Positions 48,877 through 57,816 of a stretch of DNA of 64,000 nucleotides are shown one piece after another. This DNA is from Pseudomonas farsensis (GTDB lineage Bacteria; Pseudomonadota; Gammaproteobacteria; Pseudomonadales; Pseudomonadaceae), in contig NZ_JABWRF020000004.1 of the NCBI RefSeq assembly GCF_014268805.2, positions 310,001 to 374,000 on the forward strand. Direction: 5' to 3'. The notes beneath the pieces are model-generated. The model did no database searches. It worked only from the letters and a program-made list of their open reading frames with translations, and was not told the DNA's origin. A program made the position numbers and the translations under genes. Within the stretch, counting starts at the first letter, position 1. Each line of letters opens with the position of its first letter.

Positions 48877-51863
48877 TACTGTGGCTCCAGTTGGAACGTT
48901 GATAGTATTACGATGCTTTCGTCGATGCCTTGATTTGGGCGGTATGTAATTTCAACGTTCGCATAGTGTCGACTTCGGGTCTCGCTGTTGATGTAGATGA
49001 TTAGGCCTGACTCTACGATGTAACACGCCGGTTCAATGCGGAGGATGGATTGTTTTTGGTCAGAACTCATGCGGACGAGATTCGCTGACCATGAACTGAT
49101 TCCGACTATGAAATTGGGTAATAGCGTAGTGAATTTAAATGCCAAAATATTGTTTGGTGTCTTATCCACAAGATTGCTCCATCGTTGAAGCTCGGCGTGT
49201 TGTGCATTGTTGTAGTCCTTGTTAGCTTGTTCGACTACGCCTAATGCCAATGCTTGTTTAGTCGTGAGGAGCTGTGGTCGATAATGCTCAACGTACCAGG
49301 CTTCAATCTCATTACGCAACGTCGCAAACTTTGGCAACCTTTTATGCGCGTCCAGTATGATCCCATTTCGTATTTCACCATCATTCAATCGATTGCCGAA
49401 AATAGACCGCGCTGCCCATAATTCGATAGGTGAATGGATGCGTTCAGCTGACTTTGCATGGAGGGATAAACTTACAGCAATGATGGCTATGCCGGTGAGT
49501 ATTAGTGCAGCGACAAACCAGCCCGTAACTGGCACGCCGGCAATAGTTGAGGCTATTCTCAGTCCCGCCGCAAGGGTTATAAAAGAGCCGGCGCTCATTG
49601 TAATTCCTGCCGCGGTCGTGTAATCGGCAGCGATTGTGTCTCCGTTCGCTTCTTGACGGTCCGCTTTAGCGAAGTCTGATCTCAAGCCTAAAAGAATTGA
49701 AGGGTAGGCGAATGCTCGCACAAATAGTTTTGAATTCAACGCCTTGATAATTCCGCTACCAAAAGCCACCCCCGGCACTGTTGGCCTCAGTTTCAACATT
49801 ACAGCTGTATGCAGCGACCGAGTGCCGACTAACGCCGCTGCCGCCGCGCCAATCACTCCAAATATGGAAGCCGCAAAGCCCGCTGTATATTCCGGCGCAT
49901 CACTCTTCTGTAGATTGTGATAAGCCACTTTCAACGAAATTATGTTGAACCATAATATCGCTATATTGGCGCCGGTACCGACGCCAGTACGTAGCATCCC
50001 AAGTGCAGTCGGCGCAGCGTGCAATCGAGTAGTCAACTCCAGAGCTATCGTCCGCGTGCCTTTGATGCTCAGCTCTCTGGTTTCAACAACACTCGCCATC
50101 CCTCGATCAAGGAAGCCTCTGACCTCCCGGCTGAACGGATCAATGCGAATGCTCTGGTTGGTAACGCTGTATCGGGCGGCCAACAACCCCAGCGCTTTTT
50201 GCGCATTGGCTTCACTTGCAGCCATCAGCACCTGCTGTTTCAGACCGTGACTCGCATTCCAACGTGTCTTCCCACGCAGCCGTTTGAGCACCACGGTAAA
50301 CACTGTCTGCGCAGTAAAATCAGTGATTCCGACAATGGGTGGGAAGCGCGGCGCCAACTGTTCAATGACCTCATCCCCCGCACCCAGCAAGCTACCGACC
50401 GCATCCGCCTTGTCCTTGAACGGGTTGAACGGCGCCAAGGCGGTGTACAGCGGGCTGTCGTGCTGGTCCAGCCAGCGCTCCAGGCGCTTGAAGCGCAGGT
50501 CATCCGCCTCGGTGCCGGGGGTGGGCTGGCTCATTGGCTGAATCAGCAGTGCAAGGGATATCTCCAGGCCGCGCGCGGAGGTGATGTCGTCGCGGTCGTA
50601 GCTGGCCAGCGCTGCCGCGAGGCTGTACGGGTCATCGATCTGCGCAGGCTCCGCGCTGGCCAGCCAGATGTCGTGGTCGTCGCTGGCCTGCGAGGCACGT
50701 TCGCGCAAGGCGACGATGCGCTTTTCGAGCGCCTCGCGCTCAGTGAGAAATTGCAGGTACTTGTCGGTGTCCAGGCGCTGCCCGAGGCGGGCACCGTTGG
50801 GCGAGTAGTCTTTATGAGTGAACGCGCGAAACCTGGCTTGCGCCGCGCTGGGCGCAGGGCCGCGATGTTCAAGCCGATAGCCCACTGCCTCCGGCGGGGG
50901 ACCGTTGGCTGGCCACATGCTCTCCAACGTTCTGTCGAGCAAAATGGCCGTCAGGTTGCGGTGATGGAAGTCGCGGCTTTTGTGGCTCATGCGCTCGGTG
51001 TCCAGCCGGTAGCACAGCGGCGTCTGCTCTTGTTCGGCATCCGGGGCCGATGCCTGCGGTTGCAACTGCTCGCTCGGGATCAGGTCGTTCAACTGATGCT
51101 GGTAAGCCGCGACCGACAGGCTCAGGTCCAGCGCCAAGCCTTCGGTATCGGCCAGCGCGACTACCACCGGGACTTTGGGGTGGGCGCCCGGGTAGTCCCT
51201 GGCCATGGCGATCAGCCTGCCGGTTGGCAGCCTTTCACTGACCGGGTGGCTGCTCCAGTCGAGGAACATGCGCCGGCCTTGGAGTTTGTAGTCTTCGACC
51301 CAGTCTTGCAGCGCGCTGACCGGCAGCACATGGGGTTGGCTTGAGGGCAATTGATTGCCAGCCAGCAACTCGGTCATGTCCAGCTGGCGCATATGCCGTT
51401 TGCGCTCATTGGCAGAACCGGTAATACGCGCCGTCACCGCATTGGTCCAAAGGTGCGGGCTATAGCCGATCCACACCTCCTTGGCGCTGGCCTGGCAGAC
51501 GTCTGCCCACACCCAGCCCATGCTCTGGCCGGACAGATAGCGGTCGCGCTGGTTGTAGCGGTCCAGGCCTTGGTAGCGCAGTTCTTTGTACAGCCCTTGG
51601 CCGTCGTATTCATGGATGACCAGCTTCTGGCCCGAGTCGCCTTTCATGAACACGTAGATGTAGCCGGGGCGCAGCGCCCTTAGCGTGTAGGACGAATGCT
51701 GTAACGGGCTGAACCCTTGTTCCAGGTTGAAGCCCGAACTTGCATAGCGGCATGCAGGCATGGCGCCTGTGCGCGGCACGATGGCGTAGCGCACCGGCAA
51801 CACAGGTACCCGCACGCTACAGGTGGGGGCAGCGATGGCGCTGCCGGGAGAGGTATCAGTCAT
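48876..51863 (-). CDS. VasX-like T6SS membrane-targeting effector
   Basis: This is a 995-residue protein. The N-terminal about 160 residues (VRVPVLPVRYAIVPRTG, then SSYTLRALRPGYIYVF and WVWADVCQASAKEVWIGYSPHLW) match the VasX N-terminal region found in effectors annotated as the BTH_I2691 family. Hydrophobic helices occur at about 621-644, 656-680, 748-770 and 774-800, as in colicin-like pore formers. VgrG and a DUF4123 adaptor lie just upstream, as in the vgrG-vasW-vasX order of Vibrio cholerae. The start overlaps the adaptor gene by eight bases. Base composition shifts: the first half is GC-rich, while the part from about nt 50,200 to the stop is noticeably AT-richer. Pore formation is inferred, not shown. 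Confidence 0.82.
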   Translation of the reverse strand: MTDTSPGSAIAAPTCSVRVPVLPVRYAIVPRTGAMPACRYASSGFNLEQGFSPLQHSSYTLRALRPGYIYVFMKGDSGQKLVIHEYDGQGLYKELRYQGLDRYNQRDRYLSGQSMGWVWADVCQASAKEVWIGYSPHLWTNAVTARITGSANERKRHMRQLDMTELLAGNQLPSSQPHVLPVSALQDWVEDYKLQGRRMFLDWSSHPVSERLPTGRLIAMARDYPGAHPKVPVVVALADTEGLALDLSLSVAAYQHQLNDLIPSEQLQPQASAPDAEQEQTPLCYRLDTERMSHKSRDFHHRNLTAILLDRTLESMWPANGPPPEAVGYRLEHRGPAPSAAQARFRAFTHKDYSPNGARLGQRLDTDKYLQFLTEREALEKRIVALRERASQASDDHDIWLASAEPAQIDDPYSLAAALASYDRDDITSARGLEISLALLIQPMSQPTPGTEADDLRFKRLERWLDQHDSPLYTALAPFNPFKDKADAVGSLLGAGDEVIEQLAPRFPPIVGITDFTAQTVFTVVLKRLRGKTRWNASHGLKQQVLMAASEANAQKALGLLAARYSVTNQSIRIDPFSREVRGFLDRGMASVVETRELSIKGTRTIALELTTRLHAAPTALGMLRTGVGTGANIAILWFNIISLKVAYHNLQKSDAPEYTAGFAASIFGVIGAAAAALVGTRSLHTAVMLKLRPTVPGVAFGSGIIKALNSKLFVRAFAYPSILLGLRSDFAKADRQEANGDTIAADYTTAAGITMSAGSFITLAAGLRIASTIAGVPVTGWFVAALILTGIAIIAVSLSLHAKSAERIHSPIELWAARSIFGNRLNDGEIRNGIILDAHKRLPKFATLRNEIEAWYVEHYRPQLLTTKQALALGVVEQANKDYNNAQHAELQRWSNLVDKTPNNILAFKFTTLLPNFIVGISSWSANLVRMSSDQKQSILRIEPACYIVESGLIIYINSETRSRHYANVEITYRPNQGIDESIVILSTFQLEPQ

Positions 51864-52779
51864 GCAGTGATTCCTTGCGGCGCAGCAGCATCTGCAGTTC
51901 GTACAGGCGAGCCTGGGGCGGCTCTTGAAGGTCGGTGTAGATATCGACGGCGCGGTCGTCGCTCAGCAGCCACATGTGACGGGCTACCAGGCGGATGAAC
52001 TGCCCGATGACTTCCTCACTGCGGAAGTTGAGCGCTTGCAGTTGCACGTGAAGGGTTTCGATCCATGTGCGCAGGTCGGCCAGGTTGTGGGTGTTGTGGT
52101 GTGGCATGGCCAAAACCTCATGGGCCAGGCTCAGCACGAAATGCTCGTGCAGGCCTTTGTTCAAACTGTCCAGTTCGCTGGGGCCAAGCGCCAAGGGTGC
52201 ATCTGCGTACGAGCGTGCTTCGCTCGGGCTTTGCCGCAGGGTCTTCCACGCGTACGCAGGCCCCCAATTGACCCGCCACGCAAGGTGGCTTACCGGCCCA
52301 AGCCAGGTTGCGCGCTGGTCGTCGTCCAGCGCCTGCAGCCAGGCGGCAAGGTGGTCTGGCTTGATGTGATAAGTCGCGCTGCTTTGGTCGGGCAGGGTGA
52401 TGGGCATCAGGCTGGTGAAATGCTCTGCAAGTGCTGCCAGGCTCACATTGGCGTCCAGCGCGACAGCGGCGCCGATTGGCATCCAAGTGGCGATTGCGTA
52501 GGCCAGCAGCTCCGGTGCTTGGGCAACGTCTACCAGCAGCGGGCCGAATTGGTATTGGTCGTCCAGTGTGCTGCGCTTCCATAGCCAGGCATGCCGGGTG
52601 TTGCGGCTTATTGGGTTGATCAGCTCCAGTACGGATGGGGCATAAGCTGGCACCGGCTCGCCTTCCTGGGGGATGGGGCGCAAGGCCCAGTGCTCAATTT
52701 CGATAGTCATCAGCAATAGAAAGCGGCACTGCTCGGCGAACCCGTGCTCAATGCCCGGCTGGTAGGTTGCCGCACTCAT
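51856..52779 (-). CDS. DUF4123-type T6SS effector adaptor
   Basis: The 307-residue protein of the DUF4123 (Tap/TEC/VasW) type helps load a specific effector on its VgrG. Evidence is the early aromatic-acidic segment EQCRFLLLMTIEIEHWALRPI, YQFGPLLVDV near residue 75, and its position exactly between vgrG and the effector. The start at 52779 gives ATGA overlap with the vgrG stop; a longer reading to 52845 runs into vgrG sequence in another frame. No signal peptide or membrane helix. The eight-base overlap with the effector gene suggests coupled expression of adaptor and cargo. Confidence 0.8.
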   Translation of the reverse strand: MSAATYQPGIEHGFAEQCRFLLLMTIEIEHWALRPIPQEGEPVPAYAPSVLELINPISRNTRHAWLWKRSTLDDQYQFGPLLVDVAQAPELLAYAIATWMPIGAAVALDANVSLAALAEHFTSLMPITLPDQSSATYHIKPDHLAAWLQALDDDQRATWLGPVSHLAWRVNWGPAYAWKTLRQSPSEARSYADAPLALGPSELDSLNKGLHEHFVLSLAHEVLAMPHHNTHNLADLRTWIETLHVQLQALNFRSEEVIGQFIRLVARHMWLLSDDRAVDIYTDLQEPPQARLYELQMLLRRKESLHD

Positions 52780-54917
52780 TGGCTGGGCCCTGCCATGCAG
52801 CGGCAATCTGCGAGGGCGCAACTGCCGTCGGGCTGCCGACCGCACTGGCGTTGCAGGGGTTTTGCGGCGCCTGGGGCGCTGGGCATGGGCAGTGGGTTGC
52901 TGCCGGCCGCGGCCGTGACCAGCAGCTCGCCGTTGATACGGACCAACAGCCCCTCCAGGGTGATGCCGGTCTCATCGATCCGGATCGAGCCGCCTGGGCC
53001 TTGGATCGTCACCGTTTGCGCCGCGCGAAGCTCATAGCGTTGTGTGCGCCTGCCGATGAGCGCGCCGGCTTCGAGTTCCGCTCGGCCCTGAACCTGCTGC
53101 TCCAGGTTCGCGCCGATGCTGATGTGGTAATCCGCGGCGATGGTTTCCTGCCGGTTATTGCCAGTAACGAGCACATGGTCGTTGGCGATGTTGACGGTGC
53201 GGTTTCGGCCAACCTCAAGGCGTGCGTCCTGGCCTACAGACACGTGCACATCGTTACCCACTTTGTCTGAGCGGTTACGGCCAATATTGCGCGCTTCATC
53301 CTGGCCGATTTGCTCGTTGCGATTTCGGCCAATGCTGGAGGTCTGGTCGTGCCTGACTTGCGTGTTGTGGTCTTTCTGGGCATGGACGAATACTTCTTCG
53401 CGCCCCAGCTCATCTTCGAAACGCAATTCATTGAAGCCCTCGCCCTTGTGGGTCTGGCTCTTGATGGTCATGCGGGTCTTGTGTTCAGGCAGGTCATAGG
53501 GTGGTAGCTGGTTGGCGCAGTAGGTGCGGCCCGTGATCACCGGCTGGTCGGGGTCGGCATTGAGAAACTGCACGATCACTTCCTGGCCGATCCTTGGGAT
53601 TGCCATCGAGCCCCAGCTGCCACCGGCCCAACCCTGCGAAACGCGTACCCAGCAAGAACTGAACGCATCGTCGCGGCTTTCCCGGTCCCACGGGAAGCTC
53701 ACCTTTACCCGGCCCCACTCATCGCAGTAGATCTCTTCGCCCGGTGGCCCGACCACAGTCGCCATCTGCGGGCCGTCGATATGCGGCTTGGGCAGCGGGG
53801 CAGGGCGCCATTCGGCCATGCCGGGCACCAATACCGCGCTTTGCTGATAATGCGAGCCGCGCTCGGCGCCAGCGGCTTCCTCGGCCAGGCATGCGTATTG
53901 GCTGCCCTCGTGGGTAACGCTGATCGCCCGCCAGTGCGTATTCAGGCTCTGGCGAGGATGCCCGGTCAGATTGAAACCAAGCCCTGGCTGCACGCGCACA
54001 TCGTCGCCTTCAACGCAGGCTGTGCGCGCGTCGTGCTGCAGGGCTGCGGCGCGGGTGTTGACGAAGGCTTTGCCAACCACGTCGCGGTTGTAGCGGCCGG
54101 GGTAGTCGAAACGCTCATATTCGTTTCGGTGCCATTGGCTCAGGTGTGGCACGCCGACATGCTCTTGACGGTAAGCCGGCCTGAGGAAGGTGTAGTCGCG
54201 TTGCACTTGGCGTGTGCTGCGCACCTGCTCGCTGTAGTTCAGGCGCCGAAGGCAGGGCACATTTGACGTGCCATCGGGTATAGCGAGATAGAGCACGTCG
54301 TACGCGGTGTTTTGCTCCCGCTCCGCGTCAGTTTCTTCGGCTTTGATCGTACCCATCGATAACAGGCGGTCGGTAATCAGCAGCTTGTGGTGGCTAGGGG
54401 TGTGCTCGAAGCGGTAGACGAAGCCCTCTTCGGCTGCGAGGCGGGTGATGAAAGCCAGATCGGTTTCGCCGGCTTGTACGCAAAACTCGCGGGGCTGATG
54501 AGCAACGCTTGTGGTGAGTTCGAATTGGGTTATGCCTTGGCGCTTGAGCATCAACTCAAGAATTTGCGGGACGCTTTTGTGCTGGAAAATACGCCAGTTG
54601 GAACGCAGGCTAGCCCGGGCCAGTTGCGGTTCGACCCGCGCGTGGTAATAGGTACGGGCCAAGCCACTTTCAGCTTGGCTGAAGCGGCTGACCAAACCGT
54701 GCACATAACGCGTAGGCCGGTCGTTGTGGAGGATGGTAAAGAGTACGGGCTGGTCGAGCAGGTCGCTAAAGCCAATATCGTCTTCGTGACTGGCTAATTG
54801 AACTTGCAACTCGAAGACCTGGCTCAGCCCTTCATTGAGGCTGAATGCAATGACGTCAAACTGGGCGCCGCCCCGTAACGCGCTGAAGGTATAACGCAGG
54901 TGAGAATGTTCAGGCAT
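52776..54917 (-). CDS. vgrG: T6SS spike protein VgrG
   Basis: This 713-residue TssI protein has a gp27-like base (about 1-370, with FELQVQLAS and YVHGLVSRF), an OB-fold gp5-like domain (about 395-480, EEIYCDEWGRVKVSFPWDR and GSWGSMAIPRIGQEVIVQFLNADPDQPVITGRTY split over the segment) and a beta-helix of repeated short motifs (about 510-650, with many IGRN/VGQD turns). The C-terminal tail after residue 660 is Pro-rich and ends with four cysteines in C-x7-C-x4-C-x-C spacing. There is no enzymatic extension, so it is probably a structural spike that carries the DUF4123-delivered effector encoded downstream. Confidence 0.95.
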   Translation of the reverse strand: MPEHSHLRYTFSALRGGAQFDVIAFSLNEGLSQVFELQVQLASHEDDIGFSDLLDQPVLFTILHNDRPTRYVHGLVSRFSQAESGLARTYYHARVEPQLARASLRSNWRIFQHKSVPQILELMLKRQGITQFELTTSVAHQPREFCVQAGETDLAFITRLAAEEGFVYRFEHTPSHHKLLITDRLLSMGTIKAEETDAEREQNTAYDVLYLAIPDGTSNVPCLRRLNYSEQVRSTRQVQRDYTFLRPAYRQEHVGVPHLSQWHRNEYERFDYPGRYNRDVVGKAFVNTRAAALQHDARTACVEGDDVRVQPGLGFNLTGHPRQSLNTHWRAISVTHEGSQYACLAEEAAGAERGSHYQQSAVLVPGMAEWRPAPLPKPHIDGPQMATVVGPPGEEIYCDEWGRVKVSFPWDRESRDDAFSSCWVRVSQGWAGGSWGSMAIPRIGQEVIVQFLNADPDQPVITGRTYCANQLPPYDLPEHKTRMTIKSQTHKGEGFNELRFEDELGREEVFVHAQKDHNTQVRHDQTSSIGRNRNEQIGQDEARNIGRNRSDKVGNDVHVSVGQDARLEVGRNRTVNIANDHVLVTGNNRQETIAADYHISIGANLEQQVQGRAELEAGALIGRRTQRYELRAAQTVTIQGPGGSIRIDETGITLEGLLVRINGELLVTAAAGSNPLPMPSAPGAAKPLQRQCGRQPDGSCALADCRCMAGPSQ

Positions 54918-54952
54918 GTGCAGCCTTTGTTAAACGTTGAGTTCATGCTGCG

Positions 54953-54971
54953 CGGGCAGCCGCACTGCCCG
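54953..54971 (-). other. Hairpin between hcp and vgrG
   Basis: Seven-base arms CGGGCAG (54953-54959) and CTGCCCG (54965-54971) with a five-base loop lie in the 75-base hcp-vgrG gap. No T run follows on the minus strand, so mRNA processing or partial attenuation is more likely than termination. Confidence 0.5.
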
Positions 54972-54992
54972 GAGCAATGAAGGGGCTGCGGA

Positions 54993-55511
54993 TCAATCTT
55001 TTCTAGGCTTATTCCATGCGTGCGTTCCTTCCGTGGACGCAATGACATGGCGTTCATTGATTTTGTGGTAGGAGAACCAAAGCTCCATCTCTTGAGTTGC
55101 CGGTGTGGGGTCGTTATTTTGTACGTAAGGCTGAATCGTTTTCATTCTGACGAGGTAGGCGCCGGTCAGTGTCGTTTCGTAATAAAGTTGCTTGCCCTGG
55201 TCGGAGGTAAAGCGGTAGTGCTCGATAGAGACTTGCTCAAAGCGTGTCAGTTTGGATATTTCTTCCAGCAACAAAGGCTTGCAGCGATTTACCGCACAGA
55301 TGATCTTGTAGGGGTTGAACAGGCATGCCCCGACGGGTTCGCCGCTCTGGGGGTTAGTATTGGTCAAGATTTCATGTTCGATTCTGAATATTCGGATCTT
55401 GTCCTTGTGCTCTTCTTGATACGCATTGCCCATGGAGGCTTCATCACTCGCGTTCTCGGTGAGGTTTTTTCCATCGGATGTAATAATCGTCATGTAGGCA
55501 GGTACATTCAT
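54993..55511 (-). CDS. hcp: T6SS tube protein Hcp
   Basis: The 172-residue protein of the Hcp (TssD) family forms the hexameric inner tube rings. It begins MNVPAYMTIITSDGKN, followed by SMGNAYQEEHKDKIRIFRIEHEI, the typical first strands, and ends in the IASTEGTHAW segment where Hcp proteins carry the TWxxxG-type closing strand. The start at 55511 was chosen for GGAG eight bases upstream and for the standard N terminus; a longer reading to 55562 passes through a hairpin. Hairpins both upstream and downstream could support high, separate expression. Base composition is somewhat more AT-rich than tssB-tssL. Confidence 0.88.
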   Translation of the reverse strand: MNVPAYMTIITSDGKNLTENASDEASMGNAYQEEHKDKIRIFRIEHEILTNTNPQSGEPVGACLFNPYKIICAVNRCKPLLLEEISKLTRFEQVSIEHYRFTSDQGKQLYYETTLTGAYLVRMKTIQPYVQNNDPTPATQEMELWFSYHKINERHVIASTEGTHAWNKPRKD

Positions 55512-55541
55512 CTGTGTGGCTCCATTTTGATGTGGTTTTCT

Positions 55542-55568
55542 CTGGCAATGGTGTCTGCTCATTGCCAG
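55542..55568 (-). other. Hairpin in the hcp leader
   Basis: Perfect nine-base arms CTGGCAATG (55542-55550) and CATTGCCAG (55560-55568) surround a nine-base loop, 31 bases upstream of the hcp start. No T run follows on the minus strand, so it may be a processing or stabilising structure. Confidence 0.55.
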
Positions 55569-55615
55569 CGTAGAGGGCGGCGGTCAAGCGGCCTGCAATG
55601 CTCATTGTTGAAGTG

Positions 55616-56422
55616 TTAGATGTGCAATAAGTTTTCTAGTGACTGCAAAACTTCGGCGGTAATGAGTTGCAGGCGGTAGCTGTAAATGCTGTACGCCACT
55701 CCCATTACCCCCACACTTAGGGGCAGCGGGCTCCACCACGGCCACTTTCGCGCCATGCGAAAGTTGCGTTTAGCAACATGGGCCAGCGGTGTGCAAACTT
55801 CTACCGGCACCGGCCCGCGCAACTCACGAATCACGCTGTACACTTTCCTGATTAACGCATTCAGCGCTTCATCCCCCCTCGGCGCGATGGCGTACTTGCC
55901 TTTAAGGCCAAGGCACAGGCACAGGTGCATGAACTCAAGGACGTCCTGATAACGCTCGGGCTCGTGCATCAAGCGCGACAGCACGGTAAAAAACTTTTCT
56001 CCTCCCCAGGTTTCATGGTGAAAGATGCTCAGTAGTGGCTCATGGCTCCAGCGGCAGTTTCTGCCCCACGGCCTGTCCATGACCGCTTCATCGATGAACA
56101 GGCACAGCGCATACGAATAGGCCAACAACAGGGCGGGTTCATAGCTGTGCTGGCGCATTTCTTCGAGCACGGTGTCGATCTGGTTGCGCACCTGCCTGTG
56201 CACCTCGTCGATGTGGGGCAATTCATCCAGTGTGCGCAGGCGTATCACCAGGCCGAACAGCGGCATGGCGGCGTCGACCAGCGGGTTGGCATAGCCGCCG
56301 CGAAGCTGGAACTCCGGGTCCGCGGGGTACTGCTCGTGCTCCTCGCATTGGGTTTTGATGGGTGTTTGCGGGCGCGTGCGCAGCCCCGTCAGTTGCCCTG
56401 CGTCAGGGTGGGCAGGATCCAT
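55616..56422 (-). CDS. tssL: T6SS membrane complex protein TssL (DotU/IcmH)
   Basis: The 268-residue protein of the DotU family has GGYANPLVDAAMPLFGLVIRLR near residue 42, AYSYALCLFIDEAVMDRPWG near 102 (the IDEAV motif is characteristic) and a single C-terminal membrane helix (about 222-245) followed by a short periplasmic tail. There is no OmpA/peptidoglycan-binding domain, so it is the short form that relies on partners for wall anchoring. It would work with TssM and TssJ in the envelope complex; tssJ is in the operon, tssM is not in the window. It begins one base after the tssK stop. Confidence 0.93.
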   Translation of the reverse strand: MDPAHPDAGQLTGLRTRPQTPIKTQCEEHEQYPADPEFQLRGGYANPLVDAAMPLFGLVIRLRTLDELPHIDEVHRQVRNQIDTVLEEMRQHSYEPALLLAYSYALCLFIDEAVMDRPWGRNCRWSHEPLLSIFHHETWGGEKFFTVLSRLMHEPERYQDVLEFMHLCLCLGLKGKYAIAPRGDEALNALIRKVYSVIRELRGPVPVEVCTPLAHVAKRNFRMARKWPWWSPLPLSVGVMGVAYSIYSYRLQLITAEVLQSLENLLHI

Positions 56423-56423
56423 G

Positions 56424-57761
56424 TCATTGCCCCCTGACAGCCCAGAACTGCAGTTCCAGCCCCGGGAATTCGCCTGCTATGTGCAAGCCGAAGCCGTTGG
56501 CGTCTTGCATGGCCTGCCACCCAGGGCTGCGCCGGTCCAGTTCGAAATAGCTGAAGCCTGCATGAAAAGGCAGTTCCCGAGGCGCTACTGGCATGGGCAC
56601 CAGCGTTATGCCAGGCAGTTGTAGCGGTACCAGTTCGTTCAACGCCTCCAGCGAGGTGACCTTGGCCTTCTGGATGAGCTGCTGCTGCAAGGCCTGGGCA
56701 GGCAGGTTGCTGCGCACGGCCAGTATGAAGTCGGCGTCTTCGAGCAGGCGTCGGTCTTCCAGCAACGCGGTCATCACGCCGAAATCCAGGTGGCTGAGCG
56801 GGATGGAAACCGCCCGAGGCTGCAACACGGTGCTCAAGGCGCGACGCAGAGTGACCTGCAACGGCCTGAAGGACGCATGTGGCGCGATGTGATGATAGGC
56901 GGGGTAATCGTCCGGCAGCCGGCTTGGCTCGGTGAAGGTGACCAACTCGCCGCATGCCTGGCTCATGCTCAGGTAGAGCTGTTCGGGGTGGGTATGTGCC
57001 TGGCGAGCCATGTGCTGAAACCCGGGCCACCAGCGGTTTAACGCTTGCAGCAGGTTGAAGTCGCGGATGTCTGCGATCCCCGACTGGCCGGCCGAGCCCA
57101 GGCGTGCTGCAAGGTTCTGTGCTCGTTCGCGCAAGGTGTGGGTGATTTCTTCAACAAACCTTTGCAGCGCGGGTACGGCGCGCACGGATACGCTGGTGGG
57201 GTAGAACGTCTCGTCCAGTTGCAGGCTGCCGTCGGGGCGGATTTGCTGGACCCGTGCCAGTGACAAGCAGGTGTAGGCGCCGGTGTTGTCGGCCTTGCGT
57301 TTGAGCTGCAGGTTAGGGGCTGCGACGTCTATGTGAACCAAGTCACCGTCGGTGCTATGGGTGTCCTTGGTTTCGTGCGTCTGGGCCAAGTAGCGATAAT
57401 TGTCTGCACTTTCTGGCCAGCTCACCTCGCGCCCACCTGCGCTGCGCAAGGGCAGGCACAGGTAGACGTCGTTGTCGCCTGCGCCTGTGTTGTCGATCTG
57501 CAGCGGTGGTGGCGCGGGTAGATCCGCCGGAATGTCGAACACCGTGCCGTCCGGCATGATGCCCCGCGCTTTGGTGATGGCGATTTTGCCAAGGCTCAGG
57601 TATTCGTCGTTCAGTTGCAGTTCGCTGAAGCCGTAGAAGCTTGCATGCAGGCTTTCTATGCGCTGATGGATCGCCGCCTCGCTGGCTCGCGCTGCTTGCT
57701 GGAAATGTTGCGGCTTGACGAACAGCCCTTCGGGCCACAGAACCGGGTTGCGTGAACTCAT
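56424..57761 (-). CDS. tssK: T6SS baseplate protein TssK
   Basis: This is a 445-residue protein of the TssK family: the N terminus MSSRNPVLWPEGLFVKPQHFQQ is the family signature, with later blocks VHIDVAAPNLQLKRK, a central helical domain around residues 185-300 and a C-terminal domain ending GLELQFWAVRG. TssK links the baseplate to the membrane complex through TssL and TssM. It lies between tssJ and tssL in the same orientation. The 55-base gap before it (after tssJ) is the largest between tssB and tssL and shows no clear promoter. Confidence 0.95.
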   Translation of the reverse strand: MSSRNPVLWPEGLFVKPQHFQQAARASEAAIHQRIESLHASFYGFSELQLNDEYLSLGKIAITKARGIMPDGTVFDIPADLPAPPPLQIDNTGAGDNDVYLCLPLRSAGGREVSWPESADNYRYLAQTHETKDTHSTDGDLVHIDVAAPNLQLKRKADNTGAYTCLSLARVQQIRPDGSLQLDETFYPTSVSVRAVPALQRFVEEITHTLRERAQNLAARLGSAGQSGIADIRDFNLLQALNRWWPGFQHMARQAHTHPEQLYLSMSQACGELVTFTEPSRLPDDYPAYHHIAPHASFRPLQVTLRRALSTVLQPRAVSIPLSHLDFGVMTALLEDRRLLEDADFILAVRSNLPAQALQQQLIQKAKVTSLEALNELVPLQLPGITLVPMPVAPRELPFHAGFSYFELDRRSPGWQAMQDANGFGLHIAGEFPGLELQFWAVRGQ

Positions 57762-57816
57762 GGGCGTTTTACCTTGGGTGCGAAAGCGTAAAAATGCAGG
57801 CAGTTGGTAGTTGGCA

